In this document: piece by piece, positions 36,782-47,016 of the stretch
How positions within the stretch are numbered: the stretch's first letter is position 1
Layout: each line of letters begins with the position of its first letter
From: DUPU01 sp050952465
GTDB lineage: Bacteria > Bacillota > Dehalobacteriia > Dehalobacteriales > Dehalobacteriaceae
Direction: 5' to 3'
Length of the DNA: 63,388 nt
NCBI GenBank assembly: GCA_050952465.1
Contig: JBMNKZ010000013.1
Span: 1-63,388, forward strand
Translations under genes and position numbers: made by a program
The notes under the pieces: model-generated
Databases searched by the model: none
Seen by the model: the letters and a program-made list of their open reading frames with translations, nothing else
What the model was told of the DNA's origin: nothing

Positions 36782-37734
36782 CCGACAGATTTATTATAGC
36801 TAAAAGGTGGATAGATAAGGGCTATAACGCTTCTTTAGTCCTTGACTCTGTCGGCCTATCTCCATCCACCTATTATCAAAGAGTTAAAGGAATCAAGCCT
36901 TATACCGATAATCAGGGATTAAGAAAAAGGACACCTGGGCGAAAAATACCAGGATACTCAGTCAACGTAAAAGGTAAGGCGGTTCCTGATGCAATAATAA
37001 AGGAAAATATAAAAGAAATAGTTACCGGAGATGGTTTTCCCTATGGCTATAAAAAAATTAATGTAACTCTTAAGGAGGATTATCAGCTTATCATAAACCA
37101 CAAGAAAACATATAGGCTTTGTAAAGAACTAAATATATTAAGACCCCAAAGGAAGATATATCCATATCGTCCTAGAAAGCTGGCGAAAAGAGAAAAAATT
37201 ACAGCTCCAAACCAGCAATGGCAAATGGACATTAAGTACGGCTATATTGAGGGTATGGCCAGGTTCTTTTTCCAATTATCCTTGATAGATGTATATGACC
37301 GATCAGTAATCGACTATCATCTTGGCTTAAGTGCTACAGCCAGAGATGCCTGTGCTGTGCTTATAAATTCTCTTAAAAAACGCGGTTTAAAACCTGGTAT
37401 GGATCTACCGGTAATAAGGACAGACAACGGCCCCCAATTTATAGCTAAGGTATTTGAAAAAACATGTTCGAAATGGAAATTAACTCATGAAAGAATACCG
37501 GTTAAAACACCTAATATGAACGCCTATATAGAGTCTTTTCATTCAATCTTAGAAGATGAATGTTATAGCAGAAATGAGTTTACCAGTTTTACAGATGCTT
37601 ACAAGGTTATAAGTGAATATATGGCTTATTATAATAATCGCCGCAGACATGGCAGTATAGGATATATGGCCCCAGCTAAGTATTATGAAGCTGTTAAAAA
37701 CAGCCAAATAGCTAGGGGAAAAATGATCGCCTAA
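36778..37734 (+). CDS. IS3-family OrfB, DDE integrase domain (copy 1)
   Basis: The orfB frame, at -1 to orfA, is open from about 36728 to 37734. No ATG, GTG or TTG occurs at its beginning, so it is probably made as an OrfAB fusion by -1 slippage, or from an AUU codon as in some IS3 elements. About 318 codons: an HTH_21-like region, then the rve catalytic core with Asp in WQMDIKYG, Asp in IRTDNGPQF and Glu in YIESFHSILEDE. All DDE residues are present, so it looks functional. Confidence 0.85.
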   Translation, partial: VADRFIIAKRWIDKGYNASLVLDSVGLSPSTYYQRVKGIKPYTDNQGLRKRTPGRKIPGYSVNVKGKAVPDAIIKENIKEIVTGDGFPYGYKKINVTLKEDYQLIINHKKTYRLCKELNILRPQRKIYPYRPRKLAKREKITAPNQQWQMDIKYGYIEGMARFFFQLSLIDVYDRSVIDYHLGLSATARDACAVLINSLKKRGLKPGMDLPVIRTDNGPQFIAKVFEKTCSKWKLTHERIPVKTPNMNAYIESFHSILEDECYSRNEFTSFTDAYKVISEYMAYYNNRRRHGSIGYMAPAKYYEAVKNSQIARGKMIA

Positions 37735-37736
37735 GG

Positions 37737-37877
37737 GCAGCCGTTTATCGAAGACCCTTTACATGGGGGAGGTGCCCGTGTTAGCCTATCTTTGGCTAGG
37801 GCCGCTAAATCATTGATGCAGCTGGCCTCGGCCCTAAAGAACACGGGCACCAGGGGCCCCATGTCAAGGGCGGCTGC
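37737..37877 (+). ncRNA. 141-nt nested hairpin after orfB (copy 1)
   Basis: Four paired segments nest: GCAGCCG/CGGCTGC, CTTTACATGGGG/CCCCATGTCAAG, GGTGCCCGTGTT/AACACGGGCACC and GGGCCG/CGGCCC. It is repeated in all three copies. It could be a terminator, a barrier to read-through, or a structured transcript; the role is unknown. Confidence 0.5.
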
Positions 37878-37956
37878 TTAGTAAATTAGAGCTTTCTTAA
37901 GTAAGAATAAGTTTTTAAAAGGGTTTTCTCCAATAATGGGGGTTCAAGCCGGTTTC

Positions 37957-38087
37957 AGTAAATCCTTGGCTCTTAAGTTCCTCCATGAATTTAATATCCT
38001 TCACGAATGAATACATCTGTTCTGTATACTGGCCATTTAATGACTATCCCAGCTTTTATAGGATTTTGAAATGTATATCCGAGCCTC
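37957..38087 (-). pseudogene. Decayed coding remnants cut by IS copy 1
   Basis: Two minus-strand traces overlap. One frame reads YTFQNPIKAGIV, like the NPxKAG motif of REP-associated transposases. A second reads QMYSFVKDIKFMEELKSQGF and, with the IS removed, continues in phase at 36397 into TSAVALVSDRPFYE before stopping at the repeat at 36345. I do not recognise the second protein. Confidence 0.45.
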
Positions 38088-39152
38088 TTAATTCCTCTTT
38101 GTATCTCCGAAATAGGATACGGCGATTCTATCCAACTGTGCAGCAATGTTCGGAAAGGATATATTCAAATCAAGCGTCTTTACACTGATCTTATTTCCGC
38201 TCATCTGAAAATCACAATCCGGTGTAATGGTCTCTTCTGTTTTTGCATACAAAAGCATGCCTGCTACATTACCAGTATTCCTTACATCCTGATTTTTCAC
38301 GTAAGTAAAAATCTGATACAAATTGTTGGAGTGAAGGGTTCGGCTGTCATATTGTTTCTGAACCTGCATCGTATGGGAATAGTACTTCGTGTCGATGATA
38401 AGAATATTTTCACCAAACCGTAATGTGATATCGGTCTGCATGATTGGCAGAAAATCAATGATACCATCGTCGATGTTCCAAGCTATCTGGGAAGAAGCCG
38501 CACGCAATTCGGGATGGTGGTACCGATAATATTCCAGCACAAATTTCTCATATAGCCGCGACATACGCTGTTCATCCAGGAACGAGGCCATTTTATATTG
38601 GCCTTTGTCGGTTGATAGCAACAAACCATCGAGCACAAAATAGCAAATATTCAACAGCATTTTGTAATGATGATTATTTCTGTGAAACCGCAGCCTGTTC
38701 CATTGGATGTTGGATGGCTCAATTATATCCACCGCATCAAAAAAAAGCATCAGTTTTTTCAGTGCTTTTCTGTGCTCTTGACTCACGGATGACTGTCGCT
38801 GCAGGATGGTCGCTGTTGTTTTCAGTATCTGATTAAACAAATTATTTACAGACATTTCATCGTACTCACAGTAAAGCATCTGTTTGTGCTGGAGTTTATT
38901 CGTGATCGTCCCGTAGATGTCCAGTTTCCCGCGTAAGACAGAGAGATTCTCACGTTTTGAAACATAATCCCTGTAAATGCCTTGTTTTAACTGCCTTGCA
39001 ATACCTTTCGAAAGGATGGAGGCAAACAGATCCTGAATATTCTCAAACTCTTCTGCTGCAATTTCATCATATCCTGACTGCTTCAATACTTGAAATGCAT
39101 AGGTGAGCATATAATAGATATTTTTGATCAGAATACCCTTGTCATTAGTCAT
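38088..39152 (-). CDS. mcrC: McrC, nuclease subunit of McrBC restriction
   Basis: The ATG at 39152 overlaps the mcrB stop (ATGACTAA), indicating translational coupling; a frame 18 codons longer has no ribosome site. The 354 residues are of normal McrC length. A PD-(D/E)XK-like nuclease core is visible around DFLPIMQTDITL and ILIIDTKYY. McrC cuts DNA in a complex driven by McrB GTP hydrolysis, attacking modified (usually methylcytosine) DNA. Last gene of the defence island, followed by the broken remnants and IS copy 1. Confidence 0.88.
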   Translation of the reverse strand: MTNDKGILIKNIYYMLTYAFQVLKQSGYDEIAAEEFENIQDLFASILSKGIARQLKQGIYRDYVSKRENLSVLRGKLDIYGTITNKLQHKQMLYCEYDEMSVNNLFNQILKTTATILQRQSSVSQEHRKALKKLMLFFDAVDIIEPSNIQWNRLRFHRNNHHYKMLLNICYFVLDGLLLSTDKGQYKMASFLDEQRMSRLYEKFVLEYYRYHHPELRAASSQIAWNIDDGIIDFLPIMQTDITLRFGENILIIDTKYYSHTMQVQKQYDSRTLHSNNLYQIFTYVKNQDVRNTGNVAGMLLYAKTEETITPDCDFQMSGNKISVKTLDLNISFPNIAAQLDRIAVSYFGDTKRN

Positions 39153-41538
39153 TAAACACACCACGCAATATGTTTTCCCACTTCTGCAATTTTGTCGGCT
39201 CATCAAACCAATACTCGCTCAGCATCGGAAGGATATCGTATTCTACGACCTCCTTCATCCACTCATCGGTACATTCCTTTTGACCGCAGAAGTAGCTGTG
39301 GCCGATGCAGAATCCCTTCCCGAGAGAACTGTCTGCAATAATTTCTTTGTTCAGCTCCTTGATCCGTTCGATCAAAGTATTGAATGTGTCGTTATCTAAA
39401 CTTGCCTGGTACGCCTCGAAGCCATCGGAATTGAATCCTGGGTCCATTTCAAAGAAGCAAAAACGTCGGCGCAGGGCGTAATCGATCATCGCAAGGCTGC
39501 GGTCTGCTGTATTCATCATACCGATGATATATAGATTTTTCGGAACCGCAAAGGGCATACCACTATAGGCAAGAGTGGCCTTTGTACCACGGTAGTCTTT
39601 CTCAATTAGCATAAGCAGCTCACCAAAAATTTTACTCATGTTACCGCGGTTTATCTCATCTATAATAAAGAAGAACGGCTTATTCGGTTCATTCGCTGCC
39701 TTCTGGCAGAATCGATAGAAAATACCGTACTGCAATTCAAATCCTTCGCCCTGTGGCTTATATCCCATGATGAAATCCTCATAAGAATAGTTCTGATGAA
39801 ACTGGATGAATTCAATGCGGCTATCATCCTTTTGTCCCATAACAGCATATGCCAGACGCTTTGCCGCAAAGGTTTTGCCAACACCTGGAGCCCCCTGCAA
39901 AATAAGATTTTGTTTATTTCTTAACAAAGAAACAAGGGTATCAAATCGCTCACCGGTCATATAGACTTCTTCTAGAAATTTGTCCTTGGAATAAGCATCA
40001 GCAGTTTCCTTTTGAGCAATAGGGTTTTCTTCGCGGATCATGTCCATAATAAAATCAAATTCGCCCCTTGTAAGCTTGAACAGGCTGCCGTTTGGGTTTG
40101 TAAAAAACTCCATCCGCTCCAATTCAGGACAATTTTTCAGCACTGCATAATCGATCGATGTAGCCAGACCTTCAATTTTCTCAAAAATAATCTTTTCACC
40201 ATCATTTTCTTGTGCTACCTTTGCAAGAGCCACCACCTGTTTTACTGGGCTTGCTGCATATCCGATAACAAAGTCTCCGGCTTTTGCATCCAAAAAATTC
40301 TGAAAGACACGGCGTTTATTGCCGTTGTCGTTGTATAGCATATAACTTTGCGTTTCACCGACATCCATTTCGGAAAAACTCCAGATTTTCGGCTTGGCAT
40401 TCAGCAACCAGTAACCGCGATTCTCTGTGCTGTTTCCTTCTGCAAATAAAGGTACTTCAGAAAGGTCAAACTGATCCAATGCTTTACTCAGTTCATCGCG
40501 CAACTTCCAAATATAACTACCTTCAGTGCCTTGATCTGCACGCTTCCCAACATATAGAATCGGCCACCATCTTAAATTCTCGTTGTCTCTAGCAATGACA
40601 GGGCATCCGGTAGCCTCAGCAACTCGTTTTGCAAGTGAGGACGACCCTGAATTATAGAAATTCCATGTTTCACCATATTTAATAGAAAGCTGCGTGCAGG
40701 TAGCCATACCGCCATAGTCTTTCATACGTTTCATGATTTTTAGGCTGTTATCGTTAAATACTGTTTTATCAGCAAGAAGTGCTAACCATTGTTCAGTCGA
40801 TATATTCGGGCTGTAATCAGCTGGGAACCATTCATCGGCTTCCTTAACAGGTTTTTTAGAAAAAGAACGGCTGATATAAAAACCTACATCAATGGTCAAC
40901 GTCTTGAATGCTGGATCCGGATAGCAATTGTCTGTTAACACAGACTTCAGCATTTGTACCAATTCTTTATCTTTTTCTATATGTGTACAGATCTCGTTAT
41001 AGAGATTAAACCCACCAATCAAGTTTGCTGTGGAGGAACTCCTTTTCGGAATAAAATCGCTTTCCAGTTCCTTTGCGACTGCAAGGCACTCAGAATACTT
41101 GTAAATATAATATTTATCAGGATAGCGCAGCCAGAGGTAGGTACTAATGGAGTTTAAATTCTGATAGTGCTGCTTCCATGTGCCATCATCATGCTTTACC
41201 CGTAACATGTCGGCATCAGACTTAAATCTCTCGACTCGTTCGGCAAGCCCTTTGGTTTCATCATAAAGATTGATAAACATCGCTCTGACCGCTTCCGGAT
41301 CTGCTTCTGCAAACTCTTTTATCATGCCCCTTGGAAAATTGTGCATGGAGGCAAGCAGATTGGCTGTTTTATCAGTTGCTTTCATGATCATATTTAAAAA
41401 ATCCGAAGCATGAATATCCCAGTGATCTTGAAAATGCTTGACAGCCTCCCATTTATATTTTTCATCGTTCCATTGCCGTGGGATGAAATCCTTTTTGTAA
41501 CTGGTAAGAACGACCTTCAATTTTTCAGTATTTATCAT
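39145..41538 (-). CDS. mcrB: McrB AAA+ GTPase with an EVE-like modified-base reader
   Basis: The ATG at 41538 has GGGGG upstream and gives 797 residues. The first 370 are a long N-terminal region without a named domain that I recognise. Residues about 378-505 look like an EVE/PUA-type reader (GYWLLNAKPKIWSF, DFVIGYAASPVKQVV), a fold that binds modified bases. The AAA+ motor follows: Walker A GAPGVGKT (about 549), Walker B FFIIDEINR (about 622) and the McrB hallmark MNTADRS (about 675). It should recognise modified DNA and drive McrC. About 170 bp separate it from hsdR. Confidence 0.88.
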   Translation of the reverse strand: MINTEKLKVVLTSYKKDFIPRQWNDEKYKWEAVKHFQDHWDIHASDFLNMIMKATDKTANLLASMHNFPRGMIKEFAEADPEAVRAMFINLYDETKGLAERVERFKSDADMLRVKHDDGTWKQHYQNLNSISTYLWLRYPDKYYIYKYSECLAVAKELESDFIPKRSSSTANLIGGFNLYNEICTHIEKDKELVQMLKSVLTDNCYPDPAFKTLTIDVGFYISRSFSKKPVKEADEWFPADYSPNISTEQWLALLADKTVFNDNSLKIMKRMKDYGGMATCTQLSIKYGETWNFYNSGSSSLAKRVAEATGCPVIARDNENLRWWPILYVGKRADQGTEGSYIWKLRDELSKALDQFDLSEVPLFAEGNSTENRGYWLLNAKPKIWSFSEMDVGETQSYMLYNDNGNKRRVFQNFLDAKAGDFVIGYAASPVKQVVALAKVAQENDGEKIIFEKIEGLATSIDYAVLKNCPELERMEFFTNPNGSLFKLTRGEFDFIMDMIREENPIAQKETADAYSKDKFLEEVYMTGERFDTLVSLLRNKQNLILQGAPGVGKTFAAKRLAYAVMGQKDDSRIEFIQFHQNYSYEDFIMGYKPQGEGFELQYGIFYRFCQKAANEPNKPFFFIIDEINRGNMSKIFGELLMLIEKDYRGTKATLAYSGMPFAVPKNLYIIGMMNTADRSLAMIDYALRRRFCFFEMDPGFNSDGFEAYQASLDNDTFNTLIERIKELNKEIIADSSLGKGFCIGHSYFCGQKECTDEWMKEVVEYDILPMLSEYWFDEPTKLQKWENILRGVFND

Positions 41539-41710
41539 ATCGCTGTACCCCCTGTAGCTTTCGTGATATCGTAACATTCATTGCATTCTGCAAGTTTAGA
41601 ACTTTTCCGTTAACATGCTCAAAAGATTAATGTTTACTTCTTTACGACATATACTTATCTATTTCATTATAATAATAAATTAATTTTCGTACTTTTGTAT
41701 TTGTATATTG

Positions 41711-44700
41711 CTATACCAACCCAAAATACTTCTCAAAGAATCTCATCAGCTTTTCAATAATCCCTTGTTTTTTTACAGCCCTGCCGCCGCCAAAGCGGGA
41801 TACAGGGGGCATGATTTTATCAATGGCTGTACCGGTTGTTTTCAGCATACCGTCTCGCAAAGCATTATCTATGAAACGGCGGGTTTCTTCAGGCTTTAAT
41901 TTTTCTTCTTCTATAATTGCTGTAATATCCGCTTCCTTGCGCTCATTCAAAAACTTTCGCCAATCCTCATCTACTTTTGTCGATACATTGACTTGCTCAA
42001 TAAAACGCTCGATCAGCTCTTTCTTGCTGCGAAGTTCAATGCTTGAATTAATGGCTTTATCAATGGTAGTAAGGATGGTTTTATCCTTGCAGTTGGATTC
42101 TTGATATTTGGCCACAAGCATCAGGATATAGTCAATATTTACCTCTATCTGCCTGATAAGTTCAATCTCGAAAATTATATCATCATTGATGGTTTCCTTA
42201 TCACCATCAGCGCCTTTTCTATATTCCTGATATAGATCAATATAAATGCTCTGATAGTCCTGAAAATCCCTTTCAGACAGAATTTCATTCCCTTCAAAAT
42301 CATCGAAGGAGGTAAGAATATTTCTGAGCCGAAGAATTGCTCCATACAGACGGATAAAGTCTTTTTCAGCTTCTTCTCCGAGAATAGGCTGTCCAAGGGG
42401 ATACTGCGTAGTAAGGGTAGCAATCAGTTCTTCATAGCCCGGTTTGTGCTCGCCTTTTTCATCATATCCCTTATAGTATTCATCGTATGTTTTAAGCAGT
42501 ACAATACCGCCTGCATCCTTATTGCCAAAAAGGGCAATGGCTTTGTCCGTTTCTTCTTTCAAATCCCTGAAGCAAACAATATTGCCATAGGTCTTTACGC
42601 TGTTTAGAATACGGTTTGTTCTTGAAAACGCCTGAATCAGTCCATGCTGCCTCAGATTTTTGTCTACCCATAGTGTGTTGAGAGTTGTAGCATCAAAGCC
42701 CGTCAGGAACATATTGACCACAATCAACAAGTCAATCTCCCGATTCTTTACGCGAAGGGAGAGGTCTTTATAGTAATTCTGGAACTTATCCGAGGAAGTA
42801 TCATAATTTGTGTTAAATGTCGCATTGTAATCCCGGATAGCCGCCTCAAGAAAATCCCTGGAGCTCTGGTCAAGGTTTTCCATATTAAAGTCCTCTTCCG
42901 GCAACAGTCCATCTGGCTCTTCCTCATTTGCACTAAAACTGAAGATGGTTGCGATGGTAAGGTTACGGTTCTTTTCCGCTATCTGCTTTTTAAACTCATT
43001 ATAGTACTTGATTGCCATTGGGATGGATGCAGCGGCAAATATGGAGTTAAAACCGGCAACTCGCCTTGTTTCACGCTTTTCTATCATTTTCTTAGGGTTA
43101 TGCTTATCTGCTTCTTCCCATTTTGCAGAGAATGTATAATAACTGCTGCGCTTTGTCTTCTGGTCGAAATGTTCAAGAACATAAGAAACAATTTCACTGA
43201 TTCGCTGTGGATCTGCCAAGGCTTTTTCACGGTCTATACTATAGACTTTTTTATCATTAATGTAGTCTGGCATCTTGATGGTATTGATAAAATCTATTCT
43301 GAAAGGCAGCACATTTCCATCATTAATGGCATCCACAATGGTATAAGTATGCAGCTTTTCTCCAAAAGCCTGCTCGGTTGTACGGAGCAGCGGGTTACCT
43401 CCCGAACTCGCATTTGCAGCAAAAATCGGTGTTCCCGTAAAACCGAAGATATGGTAATTCTTAAAACTCTTGGTGATAGCCTGATGCATCTCGCCAAACT
43501 GGGAACGATGGCACTCGTCAAAAATCAGTACCACATGTTTCTTATAAATATCATGCTGTTTGTTTTTACGGATAAATATATCCAGCTTCTGAATCGTGGT
43601 TACAATGATTTTGTATTCATGAGGATTTCCCTTTTTCGTCCCTGTCTTCCAATTGTCTTTGAAGAACCTTCGTTGATGTATTTCCGTTGGCCGCGCCTTT
43701 TTCAAAGCGATCGTATTCCTTCATTGTCTGATAGTCCAGATCTTTACGGTCAACAACGAACAGTACCTTGTCTATGTAAGGCAAGGCAGAAGCCAATTGC
43801 GCTGTTTTAAAGCTGGTCAAGGTCTTACCGGAGCCTGTTGTATGCCAGATATATCCTCCTGCAGCAATAGTCCCCATTTTCTTATAGTTGGTTGATACTA
43901 CAATACGAGATAAAATACGTTCTGCAGCAGCGATTTGATAGGGACGCATGACAAGAAGCAGCTCCTCGGATGTGAAAACACAGTACTTTGTTAGAATATT
44001 TAAGAGGGTATGCTTTGCAAAAAAGGTTTTGGTAAAATCCACAAGGTCAGGAATGATTTTGTTATTTGCATCTGCCCAAAAGCTTGTAAACTCAAAGCTA
44101 TTGCTTGTTTTTTTACTTCTTCGGCGTTCATTTCTGCTTTGCTCTTTGATATGGGCATTTCTTGTGGTGTTACTGTAATACTTTGTATGGGTACCATTGG
44201 AGATTACAAAAATCTGCACATACTCAAATAAACCAGAAGCTGCCCAAAAGCTGTCCCGCTGGTATCGATTTATCTGATTGAAGGCTTCACGGATAGCAAC
44301 ACCACGGCGCTTTAACTCCACATGGACAAGGGGCAACCCGTTTACAAGGATTGTTACATCATAACGGGTTTCATGCTTACCGCCAGCTTCTTCGTACTGG
44401 TTAATCACCTGCAGGCGATTGTTATGGATATTCTTCTTATCCAAAAGATAGATGTTCTTTGTTGTTCCATCATCCCGTTTCAGAATCTGTATATGGTCAT
44501 CCTGAATTTTTCTGGTCTTTTCAACAATCCCCTCATTGGTATTTGCAATACACTCTGTGAAAAATCTATCCCATTCACTATCTGTAAATGTTAAATCATT
44601 AAGCAGTTCAAGCTGCTTTCGGAGATTTGCTATCAATGCAGCTTCATTGTGTATTGTAAGATATTCATACCCTTGGGAAGTAAGTATGCGGATAAACCCC

Positions 44701-44813
44701 CGCTCAAGTTCTGCCTCACTCTGATACTTTTCAGGGCGGATAGTATATAGAGCTGCATATTCGGCAACAACCGTCGCTTCGTCGGTGCTGGCAACGATGT
44801 TGTATATACTCAT
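41711..44813 (-). pseudogene. hsdR: HsdR, type I restriction subunit, frameshifted
   Basis: Two overlapping frames together make one normal type I R subunit. The first (44813-43617) has the HSDR_N nuclease (VTILVNGLPLVHVELKRRG) and Walker A HTTGSGKTLT, then ends EDRDEKGKSS. The second (from about 43633 to 41711) resumes with NPHEYKIIVTTIQKLD, the DECHRSQFG motor motif and the C-terminal helical part. The break is in AAAAAGGGAAA at 43626-43636, where one base too many is present. Restriction would be off if real. A mononucleotide tract can also vary in length as a phase switch, or be misread. Confidence 0.85.
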
Positions 44814-44825
44814 GCCGACACCTCC

Positions 44826-46007
44826 TTATTCCTTAAAGGTTAGTAGTTTATCTCTGTAATATTCATATTGCTTTTGTCGCGCTTCGATTTCGGCAGGCAG
44901 ACCGCTGGTTAGGTCATTGCATAAAGCGTCAAAGCGGTCGAGTATAGAGACAATTCGCTCTTGTTCTTCGAGTGGTGGAATTGGAATAATAACATTCTTT
45001 ATCGCATTTGCGTTAAATTGCGGTTGACCTGCCTTGCTCACAAGTTTATTTGCTTGAACCCAGTATAGAGAGGTTTGTGCAAAATGCCAGTAATAAGCAG
45101 GTAAAACAGTATTTTCAGTGAAACGAATTCTTATTAGAAAGGAAGCATAAACTGCAGGAATGTCTTTATCAAAGAGCATTGTTTTTCCGTAGGTTGCACC
45201 TGTTCTTGCTGTGAGCAAATCACCTTTTTTAAGTAAATATTGTTCACTATCTGAAGTAAGGTCTATATATTTACATTCATTTGGAAGTAACTTGCCATTA
45301 TCACTTATATCAGTAATACGGATAAACCTTGCGGAACCTTGTTCTTTCGCAGTGGCAGTGTAGCCATACTTAAAATCTGCAATATGTTCTAACTTTACCA
45401 TTGGCACCTCATCACCAAATGTTAACAATAAATCCCTATAATACTCATACTGTTTCCTTCTTGCTGTAAGCTCTGCTATAAGCTCTGTTGTAAGCTCTGC
45501 TGTAAGCTCTGTGAAATTGTCCAGAATACGGACAATTTCACGCTGCACAGGTAGTGGAGGGAAGGGGATAACAAATTCTTCTGTAACTCGTAGAGAAATC
45601 TGCGGTAACGAACCCATACCTGATGCCGCTTCTCTAAAATGTGAAAGGTTACTTTTAAGCACATAATATAAATATTTCACAGTTATTGTATTATCGGCTG
45701 TATATGCCCACATTTCATTTTTAAAAGTGAATGGCTTATCATAATAAACAGCATCAATTACACCTCTAGACTGGATCAACACTGCAGGAACTCTTGTAAT
45801 ATTTGCTTTTGGAATATCATCTTCCATTGCATTAATTACAGTTTTTCCACCTGCAAAAATTTTGATTTCACCATTAGGATTATCAATTTCTTTCATTTTT
45901 CCTGCGGTAATAGGTGTACCTTTAAGCCTTTTATAAACTTCTTTTATCTTTTTGTACGCCACCCCATCCGGGCAAAGCTCAGCAATCAACTGTTCCAACC
46001 TACTCAT
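44826..46007 (-). CDS. hsdS: HsdS, type I specificity subunit with tandem tetrapeptide repeats
   Basis: The ATG at 46007 overlaps the end of rhuM (ATGAGTAG). About 393 residues hold two target-recognition domains (about 15-155 and 210-350). Each is followed by a conserved helix ending RKQYEYYRDLLLTF or RQKQYEYYRDKLLTF. Between them lies TELTAELTTELIAELT, encoded by four 12-bp units at 45463-45510. In the EcoR124 family, TAEL repeat number sets the distance between the two halves of the DNA target, so this gene may change specificity by slippage. Confidence 0.88.
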   Translation of the reverse strand: MSRLEQLIAELCPDGVAYKKIKEVYKRLKGTPITAGKMKEIDNPNGEIKIFAGGKTVINAMEDDIPKANITRVPAVLIQSRGVIDAVYYDKPFTFKNEMWAYTADNTITVKYLYYVLKSNLSHFREAASGMGSLPQISLRVTEEFVIPFPPLPVQREIVRILDNFTELTAELTTELIAELTARRKQYEYYRDLLLTFGDEVPMVKLEHIADFKYGYTATAKEQGSARFIRITDISDNGKLLPNECKYIDLTSDSEQYLLKKGDLLTARTGATYGKTMLFDKDIPAVYASFLIRIRFTENTVLPAYYWHFAQTSLYWVQANKLVSKAGQPQFNANAIKNVIIPIPPLEEQERIVSILDRFDALCNDLTSGLPAEIEARQKQYEYYRDKLLTFKE

Positions 46008-47016
46008 CGCCGTCACCGCCTTTAGCTATCAGCTTTTTTACCTGACGGTCAAAATCGGAAATAATTTTTTGTGTCTTATTAAAATGAATATATTCTTCTT
46101 GTGCCTTTGCATCAGCCTGCTTTTTTGAGATGCTTCCCTTATCCTTTAAAATTTTATATTTTCTGAAGGACAGAAACTCATTAATGCTTTTTGAAAACTC
46201 TTCCATTGTGAAGGTATTTTCCCGTTCAATTAAATCTTCTATATAATCAAAATAACCGGAAACTGCCCTTTCCAATTGCTTTATTTGTTTTTCCTCAAGA
46301 TAATTTTTTGCAACTGTTACATCTGATTTTAATATTCGCCCGTCTGGAGCATCTTTCCATGTTGTAAGTCCCATATTTTCTTTATTGCGATCGGATTTTG
46401 AATGAATAATTTCTGCCGCTGTTTGCCCTGTAATTGCATAGTGAAATTTATTTTGTACCATGGCATAAAAATCATGTGTTATTGGAGAATCCTTGTCATA
46501 ATCTATACTGCACTCAGCAAATATATCGGTGATTTGCTGCCAAATGCGCCTTTCGCTCGCTCTGATTGAGCGAACGCGCTCGAGGAGTTCACGAAAATAG
46601 TCTTTGCCAAAGGCAGTTTTACCCTGCTTCAATCTTTCATCATCCATAGCAAAACCTTTTATCATATACTCTTTTAACACATTAGTTGCCCAAATTCTAA
46701 AATGTGTCGCTTTGCGCGAATTAACACGATAACCAACTGAAATAATGGCATCAAGATTATAGAACTTTGTTTTTCTGTTCACTTTTCTTGTGCCTTCCTG
46801 TTGAACTACCGAGAATTCCTCGGTAGTTGAACTTTCTTTAAGTTCACCATCTGCGTATATATTTTTTAAGTGTAAAGATATATTATCTGTTGTACAATCA
46901 AATAATTCCGCCATCGCTTTTTGAGTTAGCCAAATGGTTTCGTTTTTAATAACTGCATTAACCGATACATTTTCTTCAGGAGTGTTATACATTAAAAATT
47001 GAAGTTCTTTACTCAT
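46000..47016 (-). CDS. RhuM-family protein inside the type I operon
   Basis: 338 residues of the RhuM (virulence RhuM) family: IWLTQKAMAELFDCTTDNIS (HTH-like), FYNLDAIISVGYRVNS, THFRIWATNVLKEYMIKGF, and a C-terminal Fic/DOC-associated helical part (FHYAITGQTAAEII). It starts 4 nt inside hsdM (ATGA-type overlap) and ends inside hsdS, so it is made with the methylase and specificity subunits. RhuM genes often sit in type I operons, but their role is not established; a DNA-binding or regulatory part is likely. Confidence 0.85.
   Translation of the reverse strand: MSKELQFLMYNTPEENVSVNAVIKNETIWLTQKAMAELFDCTTDNISLHLKNIYADGELKESSTTEEFSVVQQEGTRKVNRKTKFYNLDAIISVGYRVNSRKATHFRIWATNVLKEYMIKGFAMDDERLKQGKTAFGKDYFRELLERVRSIRASERRIWQQITDIFAECSIDYDKDSPITHDFYAMVQNKFHYAITGQTAAEIIHSKSDRNKENMGLTTWKDAPDGRILKSDVTVAKNYLEEKQIKQLERAVSGYFDYIEDLIERENTFTMEEFSKSINEFLSFRKYKILKDKGSISKKQADAKAQEEYIHFNKTQKIISDFDRQVKKLIAKGGDGDE

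Larger units (their letters stand above)
36398..37951 (+). mobile_element. IS3-family element, copy 1
   Basis: 1554 bp, flanked by the 4-bp target duplication GTTT (36394-36397 and 37952-37955). The ends form imperfect inverted repeats: left CCCCCTAATAGATTTGGAGAAAA, right (reversed) CCCCCATTATTGGAGAAAA. It contains orfA and orfB in overlapping frames, a 5' hairpin over the orfA ribosome site and a 141-nt hairpin after orfB. Identical copies are at 53243 and 60982 in the same orientation. Confidence 0.9.

Noticed and set aside
38612..38836. Plus-strand frames inside the McrBC and HsdR genes
   Set aside because: They are antisense shadows of strong genes without ribosome sites.
45463..45510. 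Short tandem repeats as a possible CRISPR
   Set aside because: There are no spacers; they are in-frame 12-bp units of hsdS.
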